The notes: generated by a model not told the origin, from the sequence alone. A DNA stretch of 64,000 bases from Fibrella aquatilis (GCF_017353255.1 NZ_JAFMYU010000015.1:62001-126000); one strand, 5' to 3'; shown: positions 41,101 through 48,529, counted from the first letter of the stretch. Made by a program: numbers and translations.

Positions 41101-41285
41101 TGCCCGCCGCGCTAAGTACCGGTATCGGTTCAGAAACCCAAAAGCCCCTGGCCACGGTTATGATTGGGGGCCTGATGACCTGTACGGTATTGTCGCTGCT
41201 GATCTTGCCCGTTGTGTATGACCTGGTGCACAGCCGCCGCGACCGAAAAAAGCAACAAAAACGAAAAGCTGCACCGCAAATGTAG
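38154..41285 (+). CDS. RND efflux permease, heavy-metal (CzcA/HME) type
   Basis: A 1043-aa inner-membrane pump with 12 membrane helices and two large periplasmic loops. N-terminal FIRSVITFALTNRFAVFFGILL, MNTPVETFPDVTNTNV, and in helix 4 the proton-relay set D396, D402 and E409 (ALDFGIIIDGAVVMVEG), with the spacing of CzcA. The usual Asn after the Glu is Gly here. C-terminal LNVPFALIGGILALW, FGVSVQDGVILINRF and GSETQKPLATVMIGG are also kept. Start 38154 excludes repeat codons. With the two genes before it, it forms a complete exporter of divalent or monovalent metal ions. A decayed second pump follows. Confidence 0.94.
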   Translation: MNKFIRSVITFALTNRFAVFFGILLIIIGGIVSFMNTPVETFPDVTNTNVIVITQWPGRSAEEIERFVTIPLETELNSVPKKSTLRSVSLFGLSVVTMIFDDGVDNFTAQTNVANRIADVELPDGANAEIEPPYGPTGEIYRFTLESKTQDITELKSIQDWVIERQIKSVPGIADVVSFGGKVKTIEISLNPTLLANYGFTALDIDDAIKQSNINVGGDIIKEGNQSLVVRGIGLLTKPEDVAGIIIDNVNGVPVRVRDIGVVKESFQPRLGIVGRDAQDDVVECIVVMRKGENPNEVIPALKAKIDELNGSILPKDVRIKTFYDRTTLNNYTLHTVGENVFLGIFLVTIILLIFLADWRTTLIVAIVIPLALLFAFICLKIRGMTANLLSIGALDFGIIIDGAVVMVEGLFVMLATRAEHLGMMQFNGRAKLSWIAQTATEMGKSIFTSKVIIITALLPIFAFQKVEGKLFSPLAWTIGFALLGSLIVSLTLIPLLCSILLRKNVRERHNPIVEGLTHGYTPALDWAIRKPKAIIGIALGALAFAVYVFLFHIGSEFLPGLNEGSIYVRASLPYSVSLDESYAYTRKFRAIFKEFPEVRGVISQTGRPNDGTDPTGFFNNEFFVDLYPKEDWTRSITKEALIKEMQAKLARFHGATFNFSQPISDNVEEAVSGVKGSMAIKIIGQDLNVLDKEATRVLNVMRKIRGVEDLGVFRNLGQPEFRITLDPQKLALYNVPTQMAQSVIETAIGGKTVSQYFEGERRYDIKVRYDERFRFSPAQIESLLVPTRSGAKVPLKELAVIGRQSGPAFVYRENNARFIAIKFSVRDRDLGSTIAEAQKSVGEQIKLPDGYRMRWAGEFENQTRAEKTLLVVVPISITVIFLILLFTFGSALDATLIILNVPFALIGGILALWFTGINFSISAGVGFICLFGVSVQDGVILINRFKENLQNRMNIADAVREGALSRVRPVVMTALMASLGLMPAALSTGIGSETQKPLATVMIGGLMTCTVLSLLILPVVYDLVHSRRDRKKQQKRKAAPQM

Positions 41286-41300
41286 TTAGAAGGGGGCGGT

Positions 41301-41659
41301 CGTGGCATTGTCACTCTTGCGCTGACCAACCGGTTCGCCGTATTTTTTGGCATATTGCCCATCCTGCGCTCAACGTGCCCTTTGCGCTCGTTAAGCGCAG
41401 GATGAGCATTCTCGAACCTATCCGCAAGGGATCTATTGCCCTGGTGCAGCCCATTACGATGACCACCCTGATGGCCTCGCTGGGTCTGTTTCCGGCAGCG
41501 CTGAGTACGAGCGTTGGCTCCGAAACCCAGAAGCCCCTGGCCACGGTCATGATTGGCGGGAAGAATCACCAGCACCATCCTGTCGCTGGTGATTCTTCCC
41601 GTCATCTACGGCCTCATCTACACGCGCCGCAAGGAAGTGGCAGTGGGCAATGGACATAA
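41301..41659 (+). pseudogene. Remnant of a second RND efflux permease with internal deletions
   Basis: The stretch holds pieces of an RND pump in order but with most of the gene missing. VTLALTNRFAVFFGIL (about 41310-41357) matches helix 1. ALNVPFALV (about 41371-41398, another frame) matches the segment before helix 11. ILEPIRKGSIALVQPITMTT with LMASLGLFPAALS and GSETQKPLATVMIGG match the C-terminal domain, and STILSLVILPVIYGLIYTRRK, in a shifted frame, the last helix. Similarity to the intact pump next door is high, so it probably arose as a tandem copy or a related operon and collapsed. There is no plausible start. Confidence 0.88.
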
Positions 41660-41663
41660 TGTT

Positions 41664-41680
41664 AATGTACATTGTACATT
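41664..41680. repeat. Short palindrome AATGTACA-T-TGTACATT
   Basis: A 17-bp near-perfect palindrome between the RND remnant and the converging kinase gene, using the same ATGTACAATG-type word as the element at 49917-50052. It may be a reduced form. Confidence 0.6.
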
Positions 41681-41686
41681 CTTTAT

Positions 41687-42985
41687 TCAGTTCACATACT
41701 GAATGGGAAACCGGACGCGGATGAGGGTGCCGGTGCCGGAGCGGGTCTCTACGTCGAGGCTGGCGTTGAGCAATTCGCAGAGGCGCTTAACTATATAAAG
41801 GCCAATGCCTTCGCCATCAGGCTGAATGACATCACCCACACCTAAATGAATGGCTGGCTGAGGAGGCAGGTTTTCGTTGAAAACCGCCGCCGATTCGGTC
41901 ACGGGCCGCAGTTGCTCAGACAGCCAGCTGGCCGCTGCCGATGATAACCCCGGCCCTGTATCCTGGATGCTCATGATCCAGCGAAACTGGTTTTCCCGCG
42001 ACCACGACATCGAAACCTGACCGTCGAGGGTGTTTTTCAGCGCGTTGGTCAGCAGATTCTGAGCAATGCGGAACACCTTGGTGGCGTCGCCCATGACGGG
42101 TAGATAGGCGGGGCCGTCGCCGGTGAGGAAAACGGTGCGCTCCAGTGCCAGTGGTTGTGCCGTGTCGATGAGGGAACGGAGCAGTTCGGCGGCATCGAAG
42201 GGTTTCACCTGCATACTCTCGTGACCGGCTTCCAGCCGCGCCAGGTCCATCAGTTCGGTAAGCATGATGGCTAGGCGGGGAAAATTACGATTCAGAATTT
42301 GCAGCATCTCGGTACGCTCCTGTTCCGTATTGTCGGGCATGTCGAGGAGCGAGGCCGCCCCCTGAATCACGCTGAAACTACTGCGCAGGTCGTGCGAAGC
42401 CACTCGCAGCATGGCTCCGCGTTGCCGCACCAGCTCGTTCACGTCATCGAGGGCGCGCTGTAGGTTAAGGGCACGTTCAGTGGCTTCAGCTTTCTGAAAT
42501 TCGTCATATTGGGCAATGCTGCCGCCAATGGCCTCGTGAATCAGCGTGCCCACCAGCTGGTGGGCCATCATGAGCACATTGGGGCTGGTTTCGGCATATT
42601 GCCCCCAGAACGTACGCAGTTCGCCCAGCAATGTTTCGTGCAGGTGCGACAGCTCGTGGAGTAACTCGTTAAGCGCGTAACCTTTATGCCAGCGGTGGCG
42701 CCCGTGTTCGCGGGCAATCTGGTAGGGGAGTGGCCCATCGGTCTCCTGCCTTAATCGTTTTTCAAGCACGTTGAGCAGCACCGGTACCTGATCGGTAAAT
42801 TCTTCGCGGGTAAGACCCGCCACGATAGTCAGGCTGGGGTCGTTTTCGCAGATCGTGCGCCAATTGGTCAGCACTGCTTCCCGCCGACTGAACAGAAACG
42901 TGGCCAGTTGGGCTAGCTGTGACGCGATTTGAATAGTTCCTTTTTGCATAACGGCATGATAATCAGGCTTAACAAGGTGGTACAT
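41687..42985 (-). CDS. Cytoplasmic sensor histidine kinase with RsbRD-like N-terminal domain
   Basis: A 432-aa kinase with no membrane segment. Residues about 20-165 are all helical and resemble the RsbRD_N/RsbT co-antagonist domain (LFSRREAVLTNWRTIC, EHGRHRWHKGYALNELLHELSHL). The HisKA domain has VASHDLRSSFSVIQGAASLL with phospho-His H198. The HATPase domain has AQNLLTNALKNT (N box), IQDTGPGLS (G1), and EGIGLYIVKRLCELL (G2). The partner is probably the receiver encoded divergently at 43221. An alternative start lies at 42949. A -7 element is at 43021-43028. Confidence 0.9.
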   Translation of the reverse strand: MYHLVKPDYHAVMQKGTIQIASQLAQLATFLFSRREAVLTNWRTICENDPSLTIVAGLTREEFTDQVPVLLNVLEKRLRQETDGPLPYQIAREHGRHRWHKGYALNELLHELSHLHETLLGELRTFWGQYAETSPNVLMMAHQLVGTLIHEAIGGSIAQYDEFQKAEATERALNLQRALDDVNELVRQRGAMLRVASHDLRSSFSVIQGAASLLDMPDNTEQERTEMLQILNRNFPRLAIMLTELMDLARLEAGHESMQVKPFDAAELLRSLIDTAQPLALERTVFLTGDGPAYLPVMGDATKVFRIAQNLLTNALKNTLDGQVSMSWSRENQFRWIMSIQDTGPGLSSAAASWLSEQLRPVTESAAVFNENLPPQPAIHLGVGDVIQPDGEGIGLYIVKRLCELLNASLDVETRSGTGTLIRVRFPIQYVN

Positions 42986-43020
42986 AACTATTAGCTAACC
43001 AGCCGTGGTAACAGAGTAAG

Positions 43021-43028
43021 CAAAAGTA
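43021..43028 (-). promoter_or_regulatory. -7 element of the histidine kinase gene
   Basis: Reads TACTTTTG on the minus strand, 35 nt before the upstream start at 42985. Confidence 0.45.
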
Positions 43029-43137
43029 CTCAACATAATGATTTTATGGTAGTTGCGTACTGTTGGTGTTAAATTAGCCTAGTTACTATCAACAAGACAT
43101 TAAACAAATTTCATACTTGAAGCCGACCTTGACGACT

Positions 43138-43145
43138 TATATTTG
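43138..43145 (+). promoter_or_regulatory. -7 element of the receiver gene
   Basis: TATATTTG, exact consensus, with a TTG about 18 bp upstream as possible -33; 75 nt before the GTG start at 43221. Confidence 0.45.
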
Positions 43146-43220
43146 CTAGAGAGGCTGGCTTGTCCTGGCGTATTTTACGCGGATGAACTGCTGTTGTGCT
43201 AAATACTTTTACACCCCTAC

Positions 43221-43661
43221 GTGAACATTTCCCCCCGCTCGCAGACTGTATTGGTGGTTGAAGACAACCCCGATCATCAGGTGCTACTCCGCTACGTCAT
43301 GCAACGTAGCCTGGTCAACACAACACCTGTTTTCACCGACTCTGCTGATCAGGCAATGGCATACCTGAATAGCTGTGTCGCCAACGAGATTACGCCACCC
43401 AAGCTGGTATTGCTGGATTTGTACTTGCCCAAAGCCGAATATGGCTGGCAATTTTTGCGACACGTGAAACAAATGCCCGCCACCATGCGTCCACCTGTGG
43501 TGGTGTTGAGTGTATCGCGTGAAGAAGACGACATAGCCCAGGCCTATCAGTTGGGTGCCAGCTCGTTTATCTCGAAACCCATTGGCCAGGCCGAATGGCT
43601 CACCTACTTTGAAACCATCCGCCGTTACTGGTGGGAAACCGTCACGCTGCCGAATCAATAA
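43221..43661 (+). CDS. Single-domain response regulator (receiver only)
   Basis: A 146-aa receiver domain without output domain. Acidic pocket E14-D15 in VVEDNPDH, phospho-acceptor D66 in LVLLDLYLP, the signalling Ser/Thr region VLSVSREEDD, and K119 in FISKP are present. The C-terminal helix ends IRRYWWETVTLP, as in the Rcp1-like receivers associated with phytochrome or PAS kinases. The start codon is GTG. It is divergent from the histidine kinase at 41687-42985, with 235 bp between. It would act by protein contact rather than DNA binding. Confidence 0.92.
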   Translation: MNISPRSQTVLVVEDNPDHQVLLRYVMQRSLVNTTPVFTDSADQAMAYLNSCVANEITPPKLVLLDLYLPKAEYGWQFLRHVKQMPATMRPPVVVLSVSREEDDIAQAYQLGASSFISKPIGQAEWLTYFETIRRYWWETVTLPNQ

Positions 43662-43664
43662 GTA

Positions 43665-43746
43665 GAGACAAGAGGTGAGAGGCAAGAAACAAGGGGTAGC
43701 CACTATACATTTCACTTCCTGCTTCTTGCCTCTTACTTCTTGTCTC
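43665..43746. repeat. Inverted repeat between the receiver and 5'-nucleotidase genes
   Basis: Arms 43665-43696 and 43715-43746 (32 bp each), matching with several mismatches; words GAGACAAGAGG, GAGAGGCAAGAA. A further copy of the word (TTGCCTCTA) runs up to the ATG at 43759. Confidence 0.88.
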
Positions 43747-43758
43747 TTGCCTCTATCA

Positions 43759-44499
43759 ATGAAAAAACTCCTCCTCTTCGTTGGCCTGCTCACAGCGGTA
43801 TCCTGCCAGCGGGGTTTTCACGTGGCCAGGCAACAGAGTGCCCGGCTGGCGGTGGATGCCGCCGTCCCTGCCGATAGCAGTACTGTTCGCTGGCTGGCTC
43901 CGTATAAGCAGAAGCTCGACCAGACCATGAATATGCCGCTGGTCACGATAGGCGAACGGCTGGAAAAAAGTACTCCCGAATCGGCCCTCGATGATCTCCT
44001 GGCCGATGCCCTGCTGGCGCAGGCTGCCAAACAGTATGGCAAGGCCATTGATGTATCGCACCTCAACTACGGCGGCATTCGCAACGGGTTGCCCGCTGGG
44101 GCCGTTACCACAGGCAACTTGTTTGAGGTGATGCCGTTTGATAATCAGCTGGTAGTACTGACGCTCACAGGAGCGCAGCTGATGCAGTTTCTGACCTATT
44201 TCGCTGCTAACGACAACGCCCTGGTGGTGGGTGGTGTGCGGGTACGGGTGCATGACAAAGCCGTTACGTCGGCCACGCTCACCAACGGCCGCGCCATCGT
44301 GCCCGACCAGACTTATACCGTGGCCATGAGCGATTATGTGGCCAACGGCGGTGGTGGGGCCGATTTTCTGAAAACCATTGCTCAGCGAGACAACGTTAAT
44401 TACCTCATCCGTGATGCCCTGATCGAGTATTTTCGGGAACTGGGCAAAGCCGGAAAAACCATAACGCCACAAGCCGATGGACGCATCACACTCGAATAG
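43759..44499 (+). CDS. Lipoprotein with 5'-nucleotidase C-terminal domain
   Basis: A 246-aa protein: lipoprotein signal MKKLLLFVGLLTAVSCQ with Cys17, then a 5'-nucleotidase C-terminal domain. Marks: ESALDDLLADALL, LNYGGIRNGLPAGAVTTGNLFEVMPFDNQLV (substrate loop), LTLTGAQLMQFL, and SDYVANGGGGADFL with the nucleobase-stacking region. This half binds the substrate; the catalytic metallophosphatase half is the next gene, which overlaps it by 23 bp. In UshA-type enzymes the two domains are one chain in the opposite order. The two proteins probably work together in the periplasm. Confidence 0.9.
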   Translation: MKKLLLFVGLLTAVSCQRGFHVARQQSARLAVDAAVPADSSTVRWLAPYKQKLDQTMNMPLVTIGERLEKSTPESALDDLLADALLAQAAKQYGKAIDVSHLNYGGIRNGLPAGAVTTGNLFEVMPFDNQLVVLTLTGAQLMQFLTYFAANDNALVVGGVRVRVHDKAVTSATLTNGRAIVPDQTYTVAMSDYVANGGGGADFLKTIAQRDNVNYLIRDALIEYFRELGKAGKTITPQADGRITLE

Positions 44500-45412
44500 A
44501 CGGCAGTTTCTGAAATACCTCGGTGCCACGGCCGTGATAGCCCCGGCACTGCCGCAGGCCCTGCTGGCCGCAACAAAAGCTGCTCCTAAAGCCACGGCGC
44601 TCACGATCCTGCACACTAACGACGTACACAGCCGCCTCGACCCGTTTCCGATGGACGGCAGCCGTAATGCTGGTAAAGGAGGGGTGGCCCGCCGCATGAC
44701 GCTGCTGCAACAGATAAGGAGTGAGCAGAAAAACACGCTCCTGTTAGACGCCGGGGACATTTTTCAGGGAACGCCCTACTTCAATCTCTACAAAGGTGAA
44801 CCCGAAATGCTGGCCATGAACCGCCTTGGCTACGACGCGGGCACCATTGGCAACCACGATTTCGACGGGGGGATCGAGAACATGCGCGACCAGTTTGGCA
44901 AGGCTACGTTCCCGCTGCTGGTGGCCAACTATAATTTCAAAAACACGGTGATGGATGGCCGCACCAAGCCCTGGCAGGTGTTCAAAAAAGACGGCATTCG
45001 CGTCGGCGTATTTGGCCTCGGCATCCAGCCTAAAGGCCTGATTCCTGAGAACCTATACAAAGAAACCCGCTACCTCGACCCTATCGACATCAGCACCGAC
45101 ATGGCCCGTCGGCTGCGGCAGGAAGAAAAATGCGACTACGTCATCTGTCTCTCGCACCTGGGCTTCAAATACCCCGACGCCACGGTGTCGGATCAGGTCT
45201 TGGCCGCTAAGAGTAAGGACATTGACCTCATCATTGGCGGGCATACGCATACGTTTCTCGACGCGCCCGTGACTGTTAATAACGCCAACGGAAAGCCCAT
45301 GCTGATTAACCAGGTGGGTTTTGCGGGTATCAACCTGGGCCGTATTGACCTGACCTTCGAGCCGGGAAAAGCACCTGTGGTGGGCGGCACGCAGGTGGTA
45401 CCGGTGGGGTAG
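44477..45412 (+). CDS. Metallophosphatase, 5'-nucleotidase catalytic domain, with Tat-type signal
   Basis: A 311-aa protein with a twin-arginine-like signal NRRQFLKYLGATAVIAPALPQALLA, then the two-metal phosphoesterase domain: LTILHTNDVHSRLDPF (D, H), LLDAGDIFQGTPYFNLY, GTIGNHDFDGG (NHD), LSHLGFKYPD and IIGGHTHTF (GHTH). It should hydrolyse nucleotides or UDP-sugars in the periplasm, but lacks the substrate-binding C-terminal domain, supplied by the upstream gene. Start 44477 overlaps the end of that gene, so translation is coupled. The product and its partner are exported by different routes (Tat and lipoprotein). Confidence 0.92.
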   Translation: MDASHSNRRQFLKYLGATAVIAPALPQALLAATKAAPKATALTILHTNDVHSRLDPFPMDGSRNAGKGGVARRMTLLQQIRSEQKNTLLLDAGDIFQGTPYFNLYKGEPEMLAMNRLGYDAGTIGNHDFDGGIENMRDQFGKATFPLLVANYNFKNTVMDGRTKPWQVFKKDGIRVGVFGLGIQPKGLIPENLYKETRYLDPIDISTDMARRLRQEEKCDYVICLSHLGFKYPDATVSDQVLAAKSKDIDLIIGGHTHTFLDAPVTVNNANGKPMLINQVGFAGINLGRIDLTFEPGKAPVVGGTQVVPVG

Positions 45413-45418
45413 AAGGGC

Positions 45419-46402
45419 ATGGCTACCCACACCGTTGCTTACCTAATTTTGGCTCACCGGCAGCCGGGTATGCTGTATAGACTGGCCCTCGCGCTGGCCC
45501 ACCCGCAGGCCCGCCTGTTTGTACACCTCGACGCCCGTGTAGACCTCGCTACCTTCATGGCTTGCCGCGACTGGCCCGAATCGCTGGCGTTTATTGATGA
45601 ACGCCTAACGGTCTGGCACAAAGGCTATAGCATGGTGGAAGCCGAACTAGCCCTGATCCGGGCAGCGGGGCAATCGGGCTATTCGTTTCGCTACCTGAAA
45701 CTGCTCTCCGGCGATAGTTTTCCGCTCTGCTCAGCTTTCGACCTGATTGGTTTTTTTGCCCAACAACAAACCGATTTTTACAGCTTCTGGCGACTGGCCG
45801 ACCGGCCTTCGTGGCTGCATAAAGTGCGTTTTCGGTACTTCCACGATTATTTTTGGCTCAACAGCCGCCACACCCGCTGGTCGCACCTGTTGCTGCGCAT
45901 CTATCGCCGTACCCTGCGCGGGGCCTTTCGGCAAAAAGCCCTGCCCGCGGCTTCCGATGGCGGACCAATGATCCCCTACGGTGGGGCGCAGTGGTGGGCA
46001 TTGCGACCCGAATCGGCTGGTTATGTGGTCGATACGCTGGCTCATCGGCCCGATCTGGTTCGCTTTTTCCGCCATACCGATTCGCCCGATGAACTGGTTT
46101 TCCAGACGCTGCTCCAACATTCGCCCTACGCCGATAGGGCAAACCGGAAGGCCGCCTACGAAGCCTGGAGCCGCAACACCCCCGCCGCCGACAAACAAGC
46201 CGACCACCTGCTGCACGAAGAATCTTTCCACCTCACCTACATGGACTGGTCGCCCACGCGCGAACTGCCCGCCATCCTCGACGAGCGCGACCTCGACGCC
46301 CTGCGCTACACCGACTGCCTCTTCGCCCGCAAATTCGACGAAAACCGGTCGGGGGAGCTGCTGAAGCAGTTTGTTAAAGGGAACGCGGATAACACGGATT
46401 GA
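45419..46402 (+). CDS. Core-2/I-branching type glycosyltransferase (GT14)
   Basis: A 327-aa glycosyltransferase of the beta-1,6-N-acetylglucosaminyltransferase family. N-terminal VAYLILAHRQPGMLYRLALALAHPQARLFVHLDARVD, then MVEAELALIRAA, YLKLLSGDSFPL (LLSGxD/S motif), GGAQWWALRPESAGYV, and PDELVFQTLLQHSPY. The enzyme class adds branching sugars; acceptor unknown. Its ATG lies 6 bp after the metallophosphatase stop, so it is in the same operon. The last residues (KGNADNTD) are translated from an inverted-repeat arm. Confidence 0.88.
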   Translation: MATHTVAYLILAHRQPGMLYRLALALAHPQARLFVHLDARVDLATFMACRDWPESLAFIDERLTVWHKGYSMVEAELALIRAAGQSGYSFRYLKLLSGDSFPLCSAFDLIGFFAQQQTDFYSFWRLADRPSWLHKVRFRYFHDYFWLNSRHTRWSHLLLRIYRRTLRGAFRQKALPAASDGGPMIPYGGAQWWALRPESAGYVVDTLAHRPDLVRFFRHTDSPDELVFQTLLQHSPYADRANRKAAYEAWSRNTPAADKQADHLLHEESFHLTYMDWSPTRELPAILDERDLDALRYTDCLFARKFDENRSGELLKQFVKGNADNTD

Positions 46403-46463
46403 GCGGATAATCCTGTCCAAAAAAAATCCGTGTTATCCGCTCAATCCGTGTCATCCGTGTTCC
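46380..46463. repeat. Inverted repeat overlapping the GT14 stop, upstream of purQ
   Basis: Arms 46380-46410 and 46433-46463 (31 bp, two mismatches); words CGGATAACACGGAT and GAGCGGATAA, loop 22 nt with an A run. The left arm encodes the C-terminal tail and stop of the GT14 protein; the right arm ends 7 bp before the purQ -7 element. Confidence 0.95.
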
Positions 46464-46470
46464 ACCTAGT

Positions 46471-46478
46471 TATCTTTG
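46471..46478 (+). promoter_or_regulatory. -7 element of purQ; probable leaderless transcript
   Basis: TATCTTTG, exact consensus, 4 nt before the ATG at 46483. Confidence 0.55.
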
Positions 46479-46482
46479 CTCT

Positions 46483-47172
46483 ATGAAAGTTGGCGTTGTT
46501 GTTTTTCCCGGTTCCAACTGCGATCAGGACGCGGTTGATGCATTTGAAAGCCTTGATCTGTCGGTGGTTAAGCTCTGGCACAAAGACCACGACTTGCAGG
46601 GCTGCGACCTAATCATCTTGCCCGGCGGGTTCTCCTACGGCGACTACCTGCGTACGGGGGCGGTAGCTCGTTTTTCGCCCATCATGACCGAGGTCATTGC
46701 CCATGCCAACCGTGGCGGCTACCTGATGGGTATCTGCAACGGTTTCCAGATTCTGGCCGAAGCGCAACTGGTACCCGGCGTACTGCTGCGGAACACCAGC
46801 CAGAAATACGTCTGCAAAAACATTTATCTGAAGCCTCAGTCGGGCAGTGCATTGCTCACGGCGGGCCTCGACCAAGACCGGGCCTACAAAATTCCCATCG
46901 CCCACGGCGACGGTTGCTATTTCGCTAATAGTGAGACACTTGCTCGTCTGAACGACAACGATCAGGTGTTATTCCGCTACTGCGACGAGGCCGGTAATAT
47001 CACCGACGCGGCTAATCCTAACGGTAGCCTGAGCAACATTGCCGGTGTCTGCAACGAGCGCCGCAATGTCTTCGGCATGATGCCCCACCCCGAACGCGCC
47101 GCCGACCCCGCCCTGGGCAACACTGACGGCCGGATTATCCTGGAGCAGTTGTTAACGGCGGTGTTGGCGTAA
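46483..47172 (+). CDS. purQ: Phosphoribosylformylglycinamidine synthase, glutaminase subunit
   Basis: A 229-aa class I glutamine amidotransferase that supplies ammonia to PurL in purine synthesis. VVVFPGSNCDQDA at the start, oxyanion-strand LPGGFSYGDYLR, nucleophile C85 in GICNGFQIL, and catalytic H202 and E204 in MMPHPER. This is the separate-subunit type, so purL should be of the small kind and lies outside the window (as does purS). The stop codon is followed at once by an inverted repeat. Confidence 0.95.
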   Translation: MKVGVVVFPGSNCDQDAVDAFESLDLSVVKLWHKDHDLQGCDLIILPGGFSYGDYLRTGAVARFSPIMTEVIAHANRGGYLMGICNGFQILAEAQLVPGVLLRNTSQKYVCKNIYLKPQSGSALLTAGLDQDRAYKIPIAHGDGCYFANSETLARLNDNDQVLFRYCDEAGNITDAANPNGSLSNIAGVCNERRNVFGMMPHPERAADPALGNTDGRIILEQLLTAVLA

Positions 47173-47269
47173 TCAGTTGGTGGTTTGTAGTTGCGCTCTA
47201 GGGGCCAAGCGTCAGCCACCTAGAGCGCAACTACAAACCACCAACCACCAATTACAAACCACCAACTGA
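47173..47269. repeat. Inverted repeat exactly filling the gap between converging purQ and Hsp70-like genes
   Basis: Left arm 47173-47202 and right arm 47219-47269. The right arm has an extra ACCAACCACCAATTACAA-type word unit; the shared parts are perfect (GTTGGTGGTTTGTAGTTG and GCGCTCTAGG). It starts at the base after the purQ stop and ends at the base before the Hsp70-like stop triplet. Confidence 0.95.
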
Positions 47270-48529
47270 TCAACCACCAAACTTATTCCGGCTGTCGTAG
47301 GCAAGGCCGAGGCCAACGCTCGATAGCTTGTTATCATCGGCGATGGCGGCTTGGGGGAAGAGCCTGCGGAACTCGGTTTGAATGGCCTGCACTTCGGTGG
47401 AGCCGCCCGTGAGGATGACCAGTTCAATGGCGTCGTTGCGCACCCCCGCCTCCTGAATACACTGTTGCGCCGACGCCGAAATGCGGGCTACGTCGGTGGC
47501 AATGGCTTCGTCGAAAACGGTGCGCAGGATGGGGATAGTGAACCCAGCTTCAATAAAATCGAGCGCGGCCAGGTGCTCAGGCTGATCTGTGAGGGCAATT
47601 TTCGCGGTTTCTGTGCCTGAGAGCAGCGTGTGGCCCGTTTCTTCTTCCAGCACCTGCAACAGCCGCCCAAACCGTACTTTGTCGTGCGACTGGTAGAGCA
47701 ACTGTCTGATCTGCGAGATCAGTTTGGGCGTATACAGAAAGTTTACCTTGCTCCATTCGGCCAGGTCCTGATACGGTTTCAGCGGTACTTCCAGCCCCTT
47801 TTCGCCATAGGTGCTGCGGAAGCCCAGTTCGGGCATAATGGCTGCCAGGCTCAGCGCCTTGTCGAAATCATTACCCCCCACCCGAACGCCCGTATTGGCC
47901 AGAATATCGGCCGACCGGTCTGCCTTATGAAGGGCTTGGTCTGATAGCCGGATAACGGTGAAATCAGACGTGCCTCCGCCAAGATCCACTACCAGAGCCA
48001 GTTTCTCGCCGCGCACGTTGACTTCGTGCGCAAAAGCAGCAGCGATAGGTTCAAATTGAAAGTCAATATGCTGAAAACCAATGCGTTGCGCGATGGCGGT
48101 TAGTTCAGCTTCTGCCCGTTCGTCAGCGGCGGGGTCGTTATCGACAAAGTGAACGGGCCGGCCCATCACCACGCAGGTTAAGTCCTGCCCGACGGCGGCA
48201 TCGGCTTTTTGTTTTAACTCCCGCAGAAACCCTGCAATGATAGTCGTAAATGACATGGCCGTGCCGTTGACTAACGTGCTCTGCTTCATCACCGACGAGC
48301 CCAGCACCCGCTTTAGCGACCGCATGAACCGGCCCGGCTCGCGGTCCAGAAAATGCTCGATAGCGCTACGCCCGTAGAAGGCTTTATTGTCATGTTGCCG
48401 GAAAAACAGGGCACTAGGTATGGTTACGGAGTTATTTTCAACCGGCACCAGGCTGACCTCACCGGCTTTGTTTAAGGCAATACTTGAGTTTGACGTACCA
48501 AAATCAATCCCGCACGAATACGTGTTCAT
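47270..48529 (-). CDS. Hsp70-family ATPase without substrate-binding domain (YegD-like)
   Basis: A 419-aa protein of the actin/Hsp70 ATPase fold: CGIDFGTSNSSIALN (phosphate 1), AFAHEVNVRGEKLALVVDLGGGTSDFTVIRL (phosphate 2), GVRVGGNDFDKALS, and VILTGGSTEVQAIQTEFRRLFP (adenosine). It stops after the nucleotide-binding domain, as in E. coli YegD, so it lacks the peptide-binding domain of DnaK. Function unknown. The start is 48529, since codons before MNTYSCGIDFG do not look coding. A -7 element lies at 48556-48563. Confidence 0.9.
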   Translation of the reverse strand: MNTYSCGIDFGTSNSSIALNKAGEVSLVPVENNSVTIPSALFFRQHDNKAFYGRSAIEHFLDREPGRFMRSLKRVLGSSVMKQSTLVNGTAMSFTTIIAGFLRELKQKADAAVGQDLTCVVMGRPVHFVDNDPAADERAEAELTAIAQRIGFQHIDFQFEPIAAAFAHEVNVRGEKLALVVDLGGGTSDFTVIRLSDQALHKADRSADILANTGVRVGGNDFDKALSLAAIMPELGFRSTYGEKGLEVPLKPYQDLAEWSKVNFLYTPKLISQIRQLLYQSHDKVRFGRLLQVLEEETGHTLLSGTETAKIALTDQPEHLAALDFIEAGFTIPILRTVFDEAIATDVARISASAQQCIQEAGVRNDAIELVILTGGSTEVQAIQTEFRRLFPQAAIADDNKLSSVGLGLAYDSRNKFGG

